From Sporobolomyces roseus (taxonomy: Eukaryota; Basidiomycota; Microbotryomycetes; Sporidiobolales; Sporidiobolaceae), in contig JADILM010000012.1 of assembly GCA_016617785.1 (NCBI GenBank), positions 434,001-498,000 of the forward strand: DNA of 64,000 nt, written 5' to 3'. Within the stretch, counting starts at the first letter, position 1; each line of letters starts with the position of its first letter. Below, one piece after another: positions 33,142 through 44,767 of the stretch. Below the pieces are notes generated by a model. That model was not told the origin of the DNA and did not search any database. It worked only from the letters and a program-made list of their open reading frames with translations. A program made the position numbers and the translations under genes.

Positions 33142-36100
33142 CTAGAATAGCATGTAACCTTGCGATAGCGGTAGCTTGGTAGCAGGAGGAACCGTGCAAT
33201 GAACTCCATCGGCTACAACCTGATTTCGCAAACTCCTGACGATTCAGCTCTCGCTCGACGTGTATGAGTGAATCAAGATGAGGAAGACGTACGCGATATG
33301 ATTCTGGATCGACTGTAATCTTCGGTAAATGATCATTGTTCTTCATATCCTTCTTTCCAATCTTTCGACAATTCACGACTGGAATCGCTTCTTTCTTCAA
33401 ACCGTAACTTGCGATAGTACCTGTCAAAGTCCCGATTTCCCAAGTCGTCAATGAGATGAAGAGAGAGTAGAGTTCAAAGGAAGCTCTGACCTGAGGAGAC
33501 TGAGAGCTGGGAAACGAAAAGTTTCGAACAGAGTGGTGCAGCTGAAGGATGAGTAGCCCACATCGGTCTTCCAACAACAGGTTCGACAGTCGGAATGCTC
33601 TGCTCGACAGTGATCGAGGATGATCAGCTCAGCTTATGCTCAACGAAGGGAGAAAAGAAAAGGTTACAGCATTTGCATCTCCCATCTGTAGTCTCACCCA
33701 ACTCGGCTATCAGCTCATCTCCGCCTAGGAAGCGATAGCCAGAATGAAGCGACTTACATTTGCCCAAGCGACTACACCTCCCTTCAAGATCATCTCAGGT
33801 CTGCGAGGAATCGAAACCAGATCAGCGGCGAAAATCCATCGCTGAGGACTTTGGTGCACTCACCTCACTCCAAAGTTTGATGGTTGCCACAAGACGAGAT
33901 CCGCGAGTTTCCCTTTCGAGATATCTCCGACGACGTGAGAGATACCATGAGTAATCGCAGGATTGATGGTATATTTCGCAATATACCTCTGTTCTCACTC
34001 GGCTTACTACTCTTCAGCGTCGCTCTCATGCGCATGAAAGGGTGAAAGACTGACCTTGACTCGTTCGTTATCTGCGCCAGTTCTCGTCTCCTCAGGTAAA
34101 GGTCCTCGACACTCTTTCATCTTGCTAGCAGTTCTCCAAGTTCTCGAAACGACTTCTCCGATTCTTCCCATCGCTTGAGAGTCACTCGATATCGTAGAGA
34201 TTGCACCAGAGTCTTGGAGGACATCTTCGGCTGCGATCGTTTCTGCTCGGATTCGTGATTCGGCGAAGGCGATGTCTTCAGCTGTTGGAGCGAGTGGAGA
34301 GTCAAGAGTCAGTCACGGCGTGGCTGAAAAGGGGACTGGGGACTGACGGATAGATCGATCGAGATGATGGCAGACCATGAGCATCTGAGAAAGGGAAAAG
34401 TTTCGAAACGATCAGCTACTTTCGCTGTGACGGGTTCAAGCCAAGCCAAACTCACATCTAGGTGTTCGTCGAGTGTATTGTTCGTGTAAGGTCGAGTAGG
34501 GTTTGTCGAAGAAGGCAACACGTTTGAAGCGCCGACCAAAGAGAGGAGATCCTATTTTTTTTCGACAAGTAGTCAGTTTCTTTCCAACGAGCGAGAAATT
34601 TGGATCCACCTGCAGGTGCGTGACCGCCTCTGTACAAGGTAGAAGCGAAGATAGAAGTTGAGGGAAGTCAGTCCGAGTTCAAAACGAGAAAGACCGTACG
34701 AAAAATCGAAAAGTCCTTAAAACCAGTAAGATTCGAGACTCACCCTGCACCCTCGACGTGATAAGCATGAATAGTTCTCCCTTTGAAGGCATCGATCGTA
34801 TCCTCCACGAATCCCGCCTCATTGAGCGTATCCGAATGAATATTGATCTGTACGTCTTCTTCCTCTCCCACTCTCAACGCAGCATCGATCGTAGCTGGTG
34901 TAGTACCCCAATCCTACAATCATTCACTCATTCATCAGCTTCCACTGTCTCGACCAGAAAAGGAGGAGAAATAGTTTACTTCGTGAAGTTTTAAACCGGC
35001 ACATCCAAATTTCACTTGTTCTTTCAAACCCAACGTACTCGAATCATTACCTTTCCCAGTGAATAAGAAATTGAGAGGAACGGTATCCGTTGCGTGCATC
35101 ATCGTTTTCAGGTAAGTTTGAGATGGAGTACAAGTCGTCGCTTTCGTTGATGCGGTTGGACCAGTACCTCCTCCGATCAAGGTAGTCTGCACGTACGAAG
35201 AATGGTGAGGAGATTAGGGGAAGCGGAGGGAGGAGGAAGAAGAAGGGGACAAACGATTCCGGAAGCGAGAGCTTCTTCGCAAAGTTGAGGACAAATGTAA
35301 TGAACTGTCACAAACAAGTCGAACTGGCGGTCAGCTCTGCTTGGTCTTGTTCAGCCCCTTCACGATACTCCTCTCTCTCGCCCTGTAACGCTTTCCCTCG
35401 ATCGATTTCTTTCCCTCAGACCTCTTCAACCTCGAAACAATTTTTGCCTCCTTTCCTTTGCAATTTCCCTCTTATGTCTCCCTTCACCTCGCCCCATTCC
35501 TCCCGCTCTCCTCTCGAGTCATACCCAATCAAAGTGGTAGAGCGTACCATGCGCATCGATAGCTCCTGACGTAACAATCAATTTCTCTCCCGCAACGACC
35601 TCCGTATTAACTCCAACACATAATTCGTCATTTACACCTTGCATCGTATCTGCGTTACCGGCTTTCCCGACTCCGACGATGAGGTGGTTCTTGATTCCTA
35701 TATCAGCCTGAGTTTGAGAGGAGGCGAGGGAAGTAGAAAAGGGAAAAAAAAGTCAGTTTCGAATGAGAGAAAGAGGAAGGGGTACGTTTTTTTTTGAGGT
35801 GTGATGTGGAGAAGGGAGGAGTGATGAACATTCGGGGAGGATACCTTTGACCAACTCCGATTGGAGGGGTAGCATTCGACATTTGAGACCCCGAAGAACG
35901 AGCTGAAATAATGCGGAACAGAAAAAACGAAGACCGAAGAAAAAGAAAAACTCACTTTGTAAATTCCATTCCAATCGACGATAACCGCATTAGTAATAAC
36001 CATATCCAAAGTCTCTTTATCACTTCTACCAGTAGCTTGTCCCATTCCCTCTCTCACAGTTTTACCACCTCCAAATTTCAATTCATCCCCTAATCCTCCC

Positions 36101-37518
36101 TTGTCCTCAACCAAATCTCGTTCAATCTCAATCCATAAACTCGTATCACCTAACTTGATTCGATCTCCTCGAGTTGGACCAAACATTGAGGCATAGGATG
36201 CGCGGGATAGAGTGTAGGGTGGGATTAGGGAGGGATCGGAGGAGGGAAGGGAGGGGGAAGGGGAATGGAGGAATGCGAGGGATTGAAGGTTGGCGAGGAT
36301 TTGAGCAGAGGCTGTGGGAGTCAAGAGGGTGGAAGAGGTGTTGAGGAGATTGTTACCACCTACGAAAGAGAAGGGAGTTAAGTTTTTCGGGTATAGAATG
36401 AGAACAGAGAGATAAGGAGGGAGGGAAAGTGTACCGGTAACTAATTGGTGACCTGCGATTTGAACGAGAGTGACAGTTTTAGTGTCACCTGGTTCGAAGC
36501 GTACGGCTGTACCGGCGGGGATATCGAGTCGCTTGAAGAAAGATTTGAGCCGGTCGAAAGAGAGTTTCTTGTTGGATTCGGAGAAATGGAAATGAGAGCC
36601 CACCTACACCGGTCACTGTCAGTGAAAAGTGTGGCAAAGAGAGAGAGAGGTGAGGAGAGGATGATGGAGGGGTGTACTTGAATAGGACGGTCACCGGTGT
36701 TTGTTACGCTCAATCGTATTCGTTCACGACCAGGATTGATCACGATGTCATCCTTTCCAACCACTAGTGCACCAGGTATATCCTCATCCTTGACTATCTC
36801 TTCCTCTTCCTCGTTTGATGGGAAAGCGGAGGGTGAGGGTAAAGGGAGGAAAGAACCGTAGAGAGCTAATTCGAGGGATGGGGAGAAGGAGGAGATGGGA
36901 GAGTGAACAGTTACTAGGAATACACCATCGGGGAAAGTGGCTTCGATTTGGATCTCGTGGATCAAGTAGGGAACCGTCTAAGTTGAGCGAGGCGAGGGTT
37001 AGTTGATCGGAGCGGGAAAGGGAGGGACGAGGGAGAGAAGCTCACGGGTTGAACATGAGCTCTTCCTAGAATCTTCTTGCCTAGATGAGAGAGGGAGAAG
37101 AAGTCAGTTTCGAGCCCCACTAGAAAAGACGAATTGGGATTTTTGCGAAGTTTTCCCCCTCGTTTGTAGAGAGCTCTCGACAGCACCTAGCTCTTGTTTG
37201 AGCTTATCCATGACTGGACCCGTTGCCTCTTTCCTCAGATGTGCCTGCAGCTCCGACGATAGTGTTTCTCCGCTCTTGATCCTTTCCCCCTTCCTCTTCC
37301 TCCTCAAGCAGTACAATAGAGATGAAAAGCTCACCCATAGCCATTAATTCCCCGACTGAATGATTGCCATCCCTTACGAGTTCTTGGAGTACAGTAGCGA
37401 TGAGTGCGGTAGCTTCTAATTTATTCAATCTGCAACCCCTCGCCAACCTCTTTTGCGCTAGGAATCCCGCTTGATGTAATAATAACAGTTTATCAATCTC
37501 CCTAGGTAAGAGATTCAT
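33142..37518 (-). CDS. URE1: Urease (single-chain fungal type, nickel-dependent)
   Basis: Hydrolyses urea to ammonia and carbamate in the cytosol. One chain carries the bacterial gamma, beta and alpha modules in order: [20 protein letters not shown] with [20 protein letters not shown] and [10 protein letters not shown] (gamma), then [37 protein letters not shown] (beta), then [20 protein letters not shown] and the catalytic part (alpha). Nickel and catalytic residues are visible: HVHFICPQ, the carbamylated Lys in [33 protein letters not shown], flap [12 protein letters not shown] and [10 protein letters not shown]; it ends [10 protein letters not shown]. Many introns. ATG 37518 matches the usual family start; an in-frame ATG at 37605 would add 29 residues. 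It is divergent from the FIST gene with 111 bp between starts. No urease accessory gene is nearby. In pathogenic yeasts urease supports virulence; nothing here shows the host. Confidence 0.96.
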
Positions 37519-37629
37519 TCGAAGTTGGATTGCTTTGTGAAGGGTTGAGAGTTTGTCGATCGATTCGATTGTTGAAGGATTTGTCCTCTCTCTTTCTCCT
37601 ACCATTCACTTTCCCCGACTATTCAAATC

Positions 37630-39401
37630 ATGCTTCGGATATCTCAAAGAGTGTTACGACCACACACTCGTTCAATCTGGACCACGACGACTCTCACTTC
37701 TTCCTCTGCTTCTTCCCTCCTCTCTTCCCTTCCCTCTCGTCCAACTTCCTCCCAATTCACTCTCTACACCCTCTCGAAACACTTCCCACAATCCCTCTTA
37801 CCCACTCTACAACGCTCCCTCCCTCACTCCATCGGTTGTCTCTCGGAACCTCTCCTTTCCTCCTCCTCCTCGTCTTCACCACCTTACACACTCTCTCTAG
37901 CTCACTGGTCCCCTTCATCACCTCAAGAGAGACTAATCGAATTCAGTACGACTCTGACGGGGAGACCCAACGTCAGTTTGGGAAGGGAACATAAACCTAG
38001 AGCGGGAGGGAGGATGAGCGAAATGGAACTAGAGTTCGAAGAGAGACAGTTTGAAAAGTTCTTGAAGGGGGACAAAGGGTGGGCGTTTGGGGATTCAGTA
38101 GAGGCTATTAAAGGCACTGGATTAGTAGGAGAGGAGAAGAGGGGAGTCGTAGTAGAGGAATTGAAGGATGTAAAGTACGTATCTTCTCTTTCGTATAGCG
38201 GCTGGACCATACTCGTGACTGAATTTGAGTGTGCTGAGTGCGTACAGATTAGAAGATGTCAAAGAAATCATTTGTTTCACTGCAGATCGTATTCAACCAT
38301 TCCTTTCCGCCCTCTCTGCTTACCCAAACTCTTCCACCGTATGCTTTTCTTCCCTGTCTCTCTCCTCACTCTTCCCCCTCACTTATTGACTGCCATCGGA
38401 CCCCATTGTATGTCTAGTTGGGAATGACTTCGACTTCGACCCCCTTCCATTCGGCACAAAACCACCCATTCTCCCTCTTTCACAATTCTACAACCACTTC
38501 GATCGGTGCAGTAGGAGTAGCAATCGTCGTATCCTCTCCTTGTGGAAGTACCTCTACCGCAACCTCGGACTCGGAAGGAGTAAAGATCGATTACGGCAAC
38601 CTAGAACAATTCGGCTCCGAAGTAGAAGTTACTTCGTACGTTTCCGCCTTTTCTCTCTCTCTCTCTAGATCCCTCATCTCTTCAATTAACTCGCTAATGA
38701 AAAATTGATTTGTGTGTGTTTATTAGTGCAAGAGGCAATATCATCCTAACTTTCTCCTCGAAAAACGCTGCCGCACACCTCTTATCCCTCGTTCAATCCC
38801 TCCCTTCCTCCTCACCTCTCACTGGTACTCACACAGATTCATCTTCACCCTTCGAAGCATCCTTATCGAACCCAAACGAAAGAACAACTAAACATATTTC
38901 AAAAGATAAAGATTTTTACGCTGCTATTTTCTCGGGAGAGGAAATGGGAGGGAGAAGGAGAGAATTGGGGAAAGCGAAATTGGTTTGTAGGATTATGGCT
39001 GGTGATCCGAAACGTGGTGCAGTGAGTTTCGAGACGGAAGAAGAAATTAAAAAAGGTGATAAAGTAATCGTACGCTTTCTCTCTCTGTCTTTTTTCGCTC
39101 TCTCTTTCGAAGGAGCCCGAGCTGACGCGGAAGATGCGAGTAGTTCTTACATCGACCTGAAACTTCAATTGAAGAGAATGGGAAGCAGTTGAAGGGTTTC
39201 CAATTCAAGACGGTCGAGGCGAGTTATGTACCGCCTCAAGCAACACCACATGAGAATGAGGGAGAAGGAGAAGTGAGGGAGATGGAGGGGGTGTTTTGGG
39301 GAATGACGGAGAATGGAGTGGTGGTTAGTAGGAGGAGTGAAATGGGTACGGAGGTTAGATTGGCTGGAATCGAGGGGACTAGAGTCGGGTTGGAGGTGTA
39401 G
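37630..39401 (+). CDS. FIST-domain protein, probably mitochondrial
   Basis: Begins MLRISQRVLRPHTRSIWTTT, basic and Ser/Thr-rich like a mitochondrial presequence. Exon 1 (37630-38174) then has LYTLSKHFPQSLLPTLQRSL, HSIGCLSEPL and IEFSTTLTGRPNVSLG. Later exons give VKEIICFTADRIQPFLSALS, GMTSTSTPFHSAQNHPFSLF, and HNSTTTSIGAVGVAIV, which is the FIST core pattern (tP-f-g-p-tLf-ng-gaVGva). The C-terminal part has FKTVEASYVPPQATP, VFWGMTENGVVVSRRSEMGT and VGLEV-stop. FIST domains are thought to bind small ligands in sensory proteins and occur in FBXO22; the role of the fungal mitochondrial form is not known to me. About five or six exons; the exon near 39100-39190 is the least certain boundary. Confidence 0.65.
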
Positions 39402-39770
39402 AAGAGAAGATCAAGAAGTGATGAGGAGTGAAAGAGGGAGGATCGTGAGGACGAAGAAAGAAGAAATGTACAAATCAAAATATGCAAAAAATATGTAGCC
39501 CTATTTTCTTAGCATTACTGTAATCGATATCGAAAGCAAATCGAAAGCACAGCGGGAGAGAATTTTAGCAAAAAGAAAGAAAACCTCTCCAGAGAGACGT
39601 CGATGATCCCCTCGTGCTGATTCTTCAGATCGGAAAACAAGAAATTGGAAAATGTTTGACAACAAACACAGACAGATTTGTGACGATCAAACTTGTCCCT
39701 AATTCTCGCTCCTTCGCTTTCGATTTCCGGACTATGCATCGTCGAGGACAGCTTGCAGCACCTTTGTCCT

Positions 39771-41215
39771 TCACGGCATCTCTGGATCCGTTTCGAGCAA
39801 ACTTGGGAACTCTTTACCCGGCGTTTGAAGCCTGTCGACAATCCTTCATTATCAGCGCATCTTCTCATGAGTAGCTAAGGAGAGAGTCATTGCTAACCAG
39901 TTCTTCTCATCCCATTCGACGCCCTGACTCTTTCCCTCTATACAATGAAACGTATAAATGAACCTCGAATACTCACTCAAATTCCGTTCGGATCGATGAA
40001 TGACCGATCCATGAATCAATACCAGATCTACTCACACACTCTCATCAATACCAAAAAGGTCGAAAAGAGAGGAAGGGAATGGGAGACGAACCTCCTTGCT
40101 TGCATTCAGCAGTAGTCCATTCCACGTCTTCATCGTTATCCCAATCGATCCCACAGCTCTCGACTCCCTCTATAGGTACGATCTCAGTACCCTCCCCTTC
40201 AACTCGTATTAATCGTTTATTGATCTTGTTCTTCTTATGACTCCCTTTCCTACTCTCATCAATCTCATTAGTCTCCTTCTCGTCATTAGATTGTGAAAAG
40301 CTTACACGAATGACAAGCACCCATTCTTTGTCGTACAATCGGCGAGAGCGAACCAGTAACCCATTGCAGTGAGCGGGTTCGTATAGAGGAAAGTTGAATC
40401 ATCGTGCGTTGAAACTTTGCCTCCTACTTGAGCGTTCTTACAGATGACCATCGACTGTAGCACTAAACTCTCTCTCTGTAGTGTCAGTAAGAAGAGGCAA
40501 AAGAATGGAGAGAGAGGAAGAAAGGGGATGAACGAACCTCTAGGATCTTTGTGAAATCCTAAATCTTTCGCCAAACTCTTGAGATCGTCCGAGAACGTGA
40601 ATCTACGAAACTCTTCATCATTCGTAGCTAAACCATGTCCAATCTAAAAGTCGCCCAATCCACTTGTGAGCTCCTGTATCTCTCTGAAGAAGTGAGAAAG
40701 AAGGACCGGCTCGTACCTTGTTAACTGATTCTTCTTTGGGTCTGTTCAATTTCCCATCCTCTCCAAACGCGGCAGGTTCAAAAAAGTACCGAATCTTGTC
40801 GCCAGAAGTAAGGAAATAATCATCCCCTACATGTTTAGCCTAAAAACCATCCTAACCCGACGCTCTCATCAGCTCGTACTCTCTTTCTGACTTGTACAGG
40901 GAGGGACGAGAGAGCTTGCCTTGCCTTCTTTGTGACCAATGAATTGAGTCATGGGGTGATCGGATAGTGAGAAGGACGAGAGGAGTTCGTGGGACCTAGA
41001 TAAGAGTGATTGGGCTTGAGATTGACTGAAGAAGGACGGAAGGATTAGGTAGCCATCTTGTTCGAACTGGAGAGCGTGCGAGGAGTCGGCATGAGGTGAC
41101 GAGAGAGGAGGGAAGGGGAAGAGATGAGAAGTGGGGATCAGTGGAGAGGGAGGAAGAGAGGGAAGAAGAGAGAGCGTACCTGAGCTTTCTGGGAGGAAGT
41201 GAGAGAGACAGTCAT
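39771..41215 (-). CDS. Phytanoyl-CoA dioxygenase-family protein (PHYHD1-like)
   Basis: Fe(II)/2-oxoglutarate oxygenase fold. Exon 1 gives MTVSLTSSQKAQ; then FEQDGYLILPSFFSQSQAQS, AKHVGDDYFLTSGDKIRYFF (PHYHD1-like), KIGHGLATNDEEFRRFTFSD, SMVICKNAQVGGKVSTHDDS and NPLTAMGYWFALADCTTKNG. The metal ligands are His and Asp of THDDS and the His of HGSVIHRSERN, whose Arg should hold 2-oxoglutarate. After splicing, CLSFVKGSH replaces the usual PGSH, followed by YTFHCIEGKSQGVEWDEKNW and, after a last intron (39832-39897), LQTPGKEFPSLLETDPEMP. Mammalian PHYHD1 converts no phytanoyl-CoA, so the substrate is open. It lies head to tail with the alpha/beta hydrolase. Confidence 0.85.
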
Positions 41216-41472
41216 CTGCTTGGAGTGAAGCAAGCGGGTAGATAAGGTTGAAGGGGCAGGAGGGAAACGAGACGGGCGAATCGAGGCATCTCACCCGAAG
41301 GGTCAGAATTCGCAAGTAGGCTGAGGCAGCGGATACATTGACACAACAAGCGGTACTGCAAAGGGAAAAGCGAAAAAAGTACTCAAGAAGAGAAAGAGAA
41401 AAACCCAAAATTCGACAAATTCACCCCGAGTGAACAACGAAGACAACACTTCATCCATCCTTCATTTCCACC

Positions 41473-42922
41473 TTAGACCGTCCTCTCGATATTACTCTTG
41501 ATCCATTTGTTGTACTCCCGCTTGGTTTGACTCGGTAATGCATGTCCCGCACCTTCGACAATTTTCAGCGTAGATCCCTGTTCGGTTCATTTCGCTGCAC
41601 TCGTCAGCCTGATCACAAGGAAGACCCTTCAGAAAAGACACGAGAGACGTACAGGTAGAGCCTTATGTAATTCTTTCCCTCTGTTGACGTGTATCAAGTT
41701 GTCCTCGGTTCCGTGAATGATCGCTATCCGACTTGACGAAGGAAGAGAAGTAGCGAGTTGTTTCAGTCGAGAGTTTGAGACTCGATGGGTGCTACGAGGG
41801 AGATACGAAAGTGTGAGCTTTTACGAAGGGAACCGAAGAGTTGACTTACGCAACGGCCGCCAACTGGCCTAATCTACCCGTCATCATTTGACGCTTACCC
41901 ACATTGTAACGATTCAATAGATCCTACGTTCCATCCGATCTGCTACTCGTGAATCTCTAGCGCAGTCGGTGGCAGAATCGATCGAACGTACAGCTTCGAC
42001 CATTTCCCTCCTCGTCTTCCCTCTCCACTCCCCATCCTCATCCCCAGCTACTCCATCCAACCATTCCTTCGGGAACAACGTCTCTGCAACAAGAGCCATT
42101 TGATCTTCTGGTGATTTCACCATTCCTGTAGTGAGGAGTCCAAACATCCTTAACGAAGCGTAAGAAGGGATGTCTGGAAGTGTCGAAGAGCCGGATTTGG
42201 TCGATGTGAGAAGGAGGGTACGAATATGCCGAGGGATCAAGAGAGCCTACATATCATCCAAATGGGTGGATATCAGCTTTAAACATTCGCGATAAAAAGG
42301 GGAAAGATCGCTGACAAAGTGAAACAAGACTCACCAATTCTAGAGCGATCATACCACCCATACTAACTCCGACAACATTCAAATCAGCTTCTCCTTCTTC
42401 TCCCTCCTTGATCCACCCGACTTCTTGAAGTAATTCAACGATATCTTTCGCCATCTCACTCGTCTTGTACGCTCCTTTTGGCGAATCAGAATGTCCTACT
42501 CCACGATTATCAAACACCAGCGTCGAGTAGCCTGGGAGTGAAGAGAAATAAGAGAGTTGATGTTGCCATGCCTGCGAAATCATCGAAAACGAAACGAAAA
42601 CAATCAATCAATTCGATTCGGAGAGCTTCCTCTCGAGGGGGTACGTACGAAAGAAGAGTTATTCAGCCCCATAATGAACAGTAACCTAGTGCTTTCCGGC
42701 TTATCCTCCCCATGTAATTCTAACCTCCCTCTACCAAAAAACAATCAGCTTTCTCCAACACGAACGAATGAGGTGAGACTGACCATAATATATCTCATGA
42801 GGTTCTGCAGCTCTACTAGGGTCTTTAGCAACGCTGCACCAGCCTCGACGGACTAGGCAGGAGGGAGAGAAAATCGAAGTGGGAAGATCTCGATGAAGAG
42901 CGAGGGCTGAGATCGCTGACAT
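41473..42922 (-). CDS. Alpha/beta hydrolase, possible mitochondrial presequence
   Basis: ATG 42922 starts MSAISALALHRDLPTSIFSP, then CLVRRGWCSVAKD, an Arg-containing N-terminus that could target mitochondria. Core motifs are LLFIMGLNNSS, LVFDNRGVGHSDSPKGAYKT, and the nucleophile elbow VVGVSMGGMIALEL (Ser). The acid is probably Asp in HGTEDNLI and the base His in EGAGHALPSQTK near the C-terminus. Helical lid sequence between includes LLTTGMVKSPEDQMALVAET and LFPKEWLDGVAG. Esterase or lipase activity is likely by family; substrate is unknown. Six or so exons, ending EYNKWIKSNIERTV. It is divergent from the zinc-finger region to the right. Confidence 0.8.
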
Positions 42923-43693
42923 TCTCGAGGTAGGGAGAAGAGCCTAGATGAGTGGTGAGACGGTTCGAGGAGGTCGTGTGAATGGTAGAAAGGCGAAAGT
43001 CGGGCTTCATCTTTTACCCTCTACACTGTCTCGTCAACTCGCTTGAAGGCTCTGATGCACGTCCAGTACTTATCTGGAGGCTTTGGCTATCCGTACACCC
43101 AGGATCGAGCGGCTCTCAGACTCTCCTCCTCCTTCAACAGCTCCCCTCTTCCAATCTCAACATTCAAGTTCTTCTTACCACGCCTTAGGGTCAGCAGAGT
43201 TGAATACAAGAGGATTATTACAGGCTAGTAACGCTACATCCAGCTCTGGAAAATTGGCTGGGAGGGTTTCGAGGGAGCAAAGAGTTATTTGGGATTTACT
43301 AGGAGGGAAGGAGGCTGACAGGGTGGCCGAGTGATGGTTCTTTACCGCGAGAGGACACTTTGATGAAGCTGAAGTGGTGCAAGAGGGCGGTACAACACCC
43401 GATCAAAAGGGGACTTCGACCTCTGTGAGACCGTTTACGATCTTTCTCTGCACCCCTTTCTCCGATCCGCCGATCTACGTTGCTCAGCTCGCCCTACACG
43501 GTACACCCACTTTCGCATTAAGTTCCACGAGGTCTTCGACACCAAAGCTTGGAAGGAAGTTCCTCTCGGCGCGGAGGAAGTTGTCTCTTACCGCTTCGGA
43601 GATCAAAACGACTTTCAGATTCCCTCTTTGTCTCTTTCCTCTGCCTTCCCCTTTCGATCTGCCTTTCAACAAAGTGCTCTTTGAACCTCGCTC
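42923..43693 (+). other. Region with fragmentary coding signal, gene not resolved
   Basis: Plus-strand frame 43170-43334 encodes GLLQASNATSSSGKLAGRVS, REQRVIWDLLGGKEADRVAE, then a TGA (43332); the same frame continues WFFTARGHFDEAEVVQEGGT to about 43430. Further right another frame reads THFRIKFHEVFDTKAWKEVP. Base use looks coding, but no set of introns I tried joins the pieces. It may be a broken gene or an unusual exon layout. Confidence 0.3.
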
Positions 43694-44438
43694 ATGACAA
43701 GTCATTACCCTTCGAACAACGGTGTCCCTTGTCAAGATTGCGAGCGTGTCTGCTCAGACAATCTGGTCAGTCCCTTATTTCAATACGCCAGGGTCGCACG
43801 GCTTATCCACTGATCCATCCTGCAATACAGGTTCATGGAATGCACGTCAGGCATTTTCATACGCCTCCCCAACCCCAAAACCCACGGGATGGTGCTTGCA
43901 TTTGGTGTCACATTGCGTGGCCGGAGACGCCGTGAGTACTCAATATCCCTCACAACACAAGGCTGTCAGCACGAGAGACTGAGCTGATTTCCTCGCTTGA
44001 TTCGCAGTCCTCGCGCCGAACAACACCAGAGAGACTGTCCGCATTGGAACGGGCACATCAAGGATGGATGGGAATGGAGCGCGCCCATGCAGAGAGTCGT
44101 GAGGAAGGTAAGCTCCCACCTGACGGCACTCTTTACCCGTAACCCTGAGACTAACCCGATTTGCGAGTTTCTCCTAGACTCAAGTTACTCAACCTCATAA
44201 CTTCGTCGATAGTTTCCGCCATGAAGCTTTCCAACAGGCTGTCAAGCACAATCGACCCCTTCCACGCATCCAAACCCATGCTCAACAGGGTCAGTCTCAG
44301 GTCCCCAACCCGAATGTCGACCCAGACTCGCGTCTCGAACCCGATCTCTTCCCTGGAAGTTCGCAGCGTTCTCTCGGACGAGCTCAAATCCCGCTCAGTC
44401 GTCGCCAAGCGCTTCGCTACGATGATCTCTATATATAG
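43694..44438 (+). CDS. C2H2-like zinc-finger protein, family Z copy 2 (short)
   Basis: Exons 43694-43765, 43831-43931, 44008-44107 and 44178-44438 sum to 534 nt, giving 177 aa. It starts MTSHYPSNNGVP; CQDCERVCSDNL joined to VHGMHVRHFH makes C-x2-C-x12-H-x4-H. A second pair CIWC (CIWCHIAWPET) leads over an intron to RAEQHQRDCPHWNGHIKDGW, then EWSAPMQRVVRK. The last exon is only 87 codons and ends SLGRAQIPLSRRQALRYDDL. Exon order, the intron after the CxxC...AW segment and the C-terminus correspond to copy 1, but the long Pro/Ser-rich region is mostly missing and finger 2 is incomplete. It lies tail to tail with the secreted gene to the right (330 bp between stops), mirroring 27.4-30.3 kb. Confidence 0.72.
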
Positions 44439-44767
44439 CGGGCTGACTGCCAGGGCTCTCCGGCTCCTAACTTTCGTCGCTTTTCCCGTATTCGCTTTCC
44501 TTCTTTTCCGAAACCTCATCACCTTTGCGCTTTCCCACGCCTTTACTCCTCGATCAGAATAGAAGTCTCTACACATCGCTTGCTACCTAGTCTTTCGCTC
44601 CTTATCTACTCCAGTTCTCCTTTTCTGTTTCCTTTTAGCCTCGCCTATTGAAATGAACACTCTCGTTCTGATCATGTGTTTAGCTGAAGGGGATAAAGGG
44701 ATTGCAAGAGTCGAAGGTAGGAAACTACGAGTGTCTATCTGCACAACGAGAGTGGAACGAATCGCGT

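Noticed and set aside
39501..39770. Additional small gene between FIST and the PhyH gene
   Set aside because: Frames here overlap the 3' end of the PhyH gene on the other strand and show no splice pattern of their own.
43316..43336. tRNA-like A box (GGGTGGCCGAGTG)
   Set aside because: It resembles the 5' part of tRNA-Leu/Ser, but no T-loop GGTTCGAATCC-type B box, acceptor stem or poly-T terminator follows within 150 bp.
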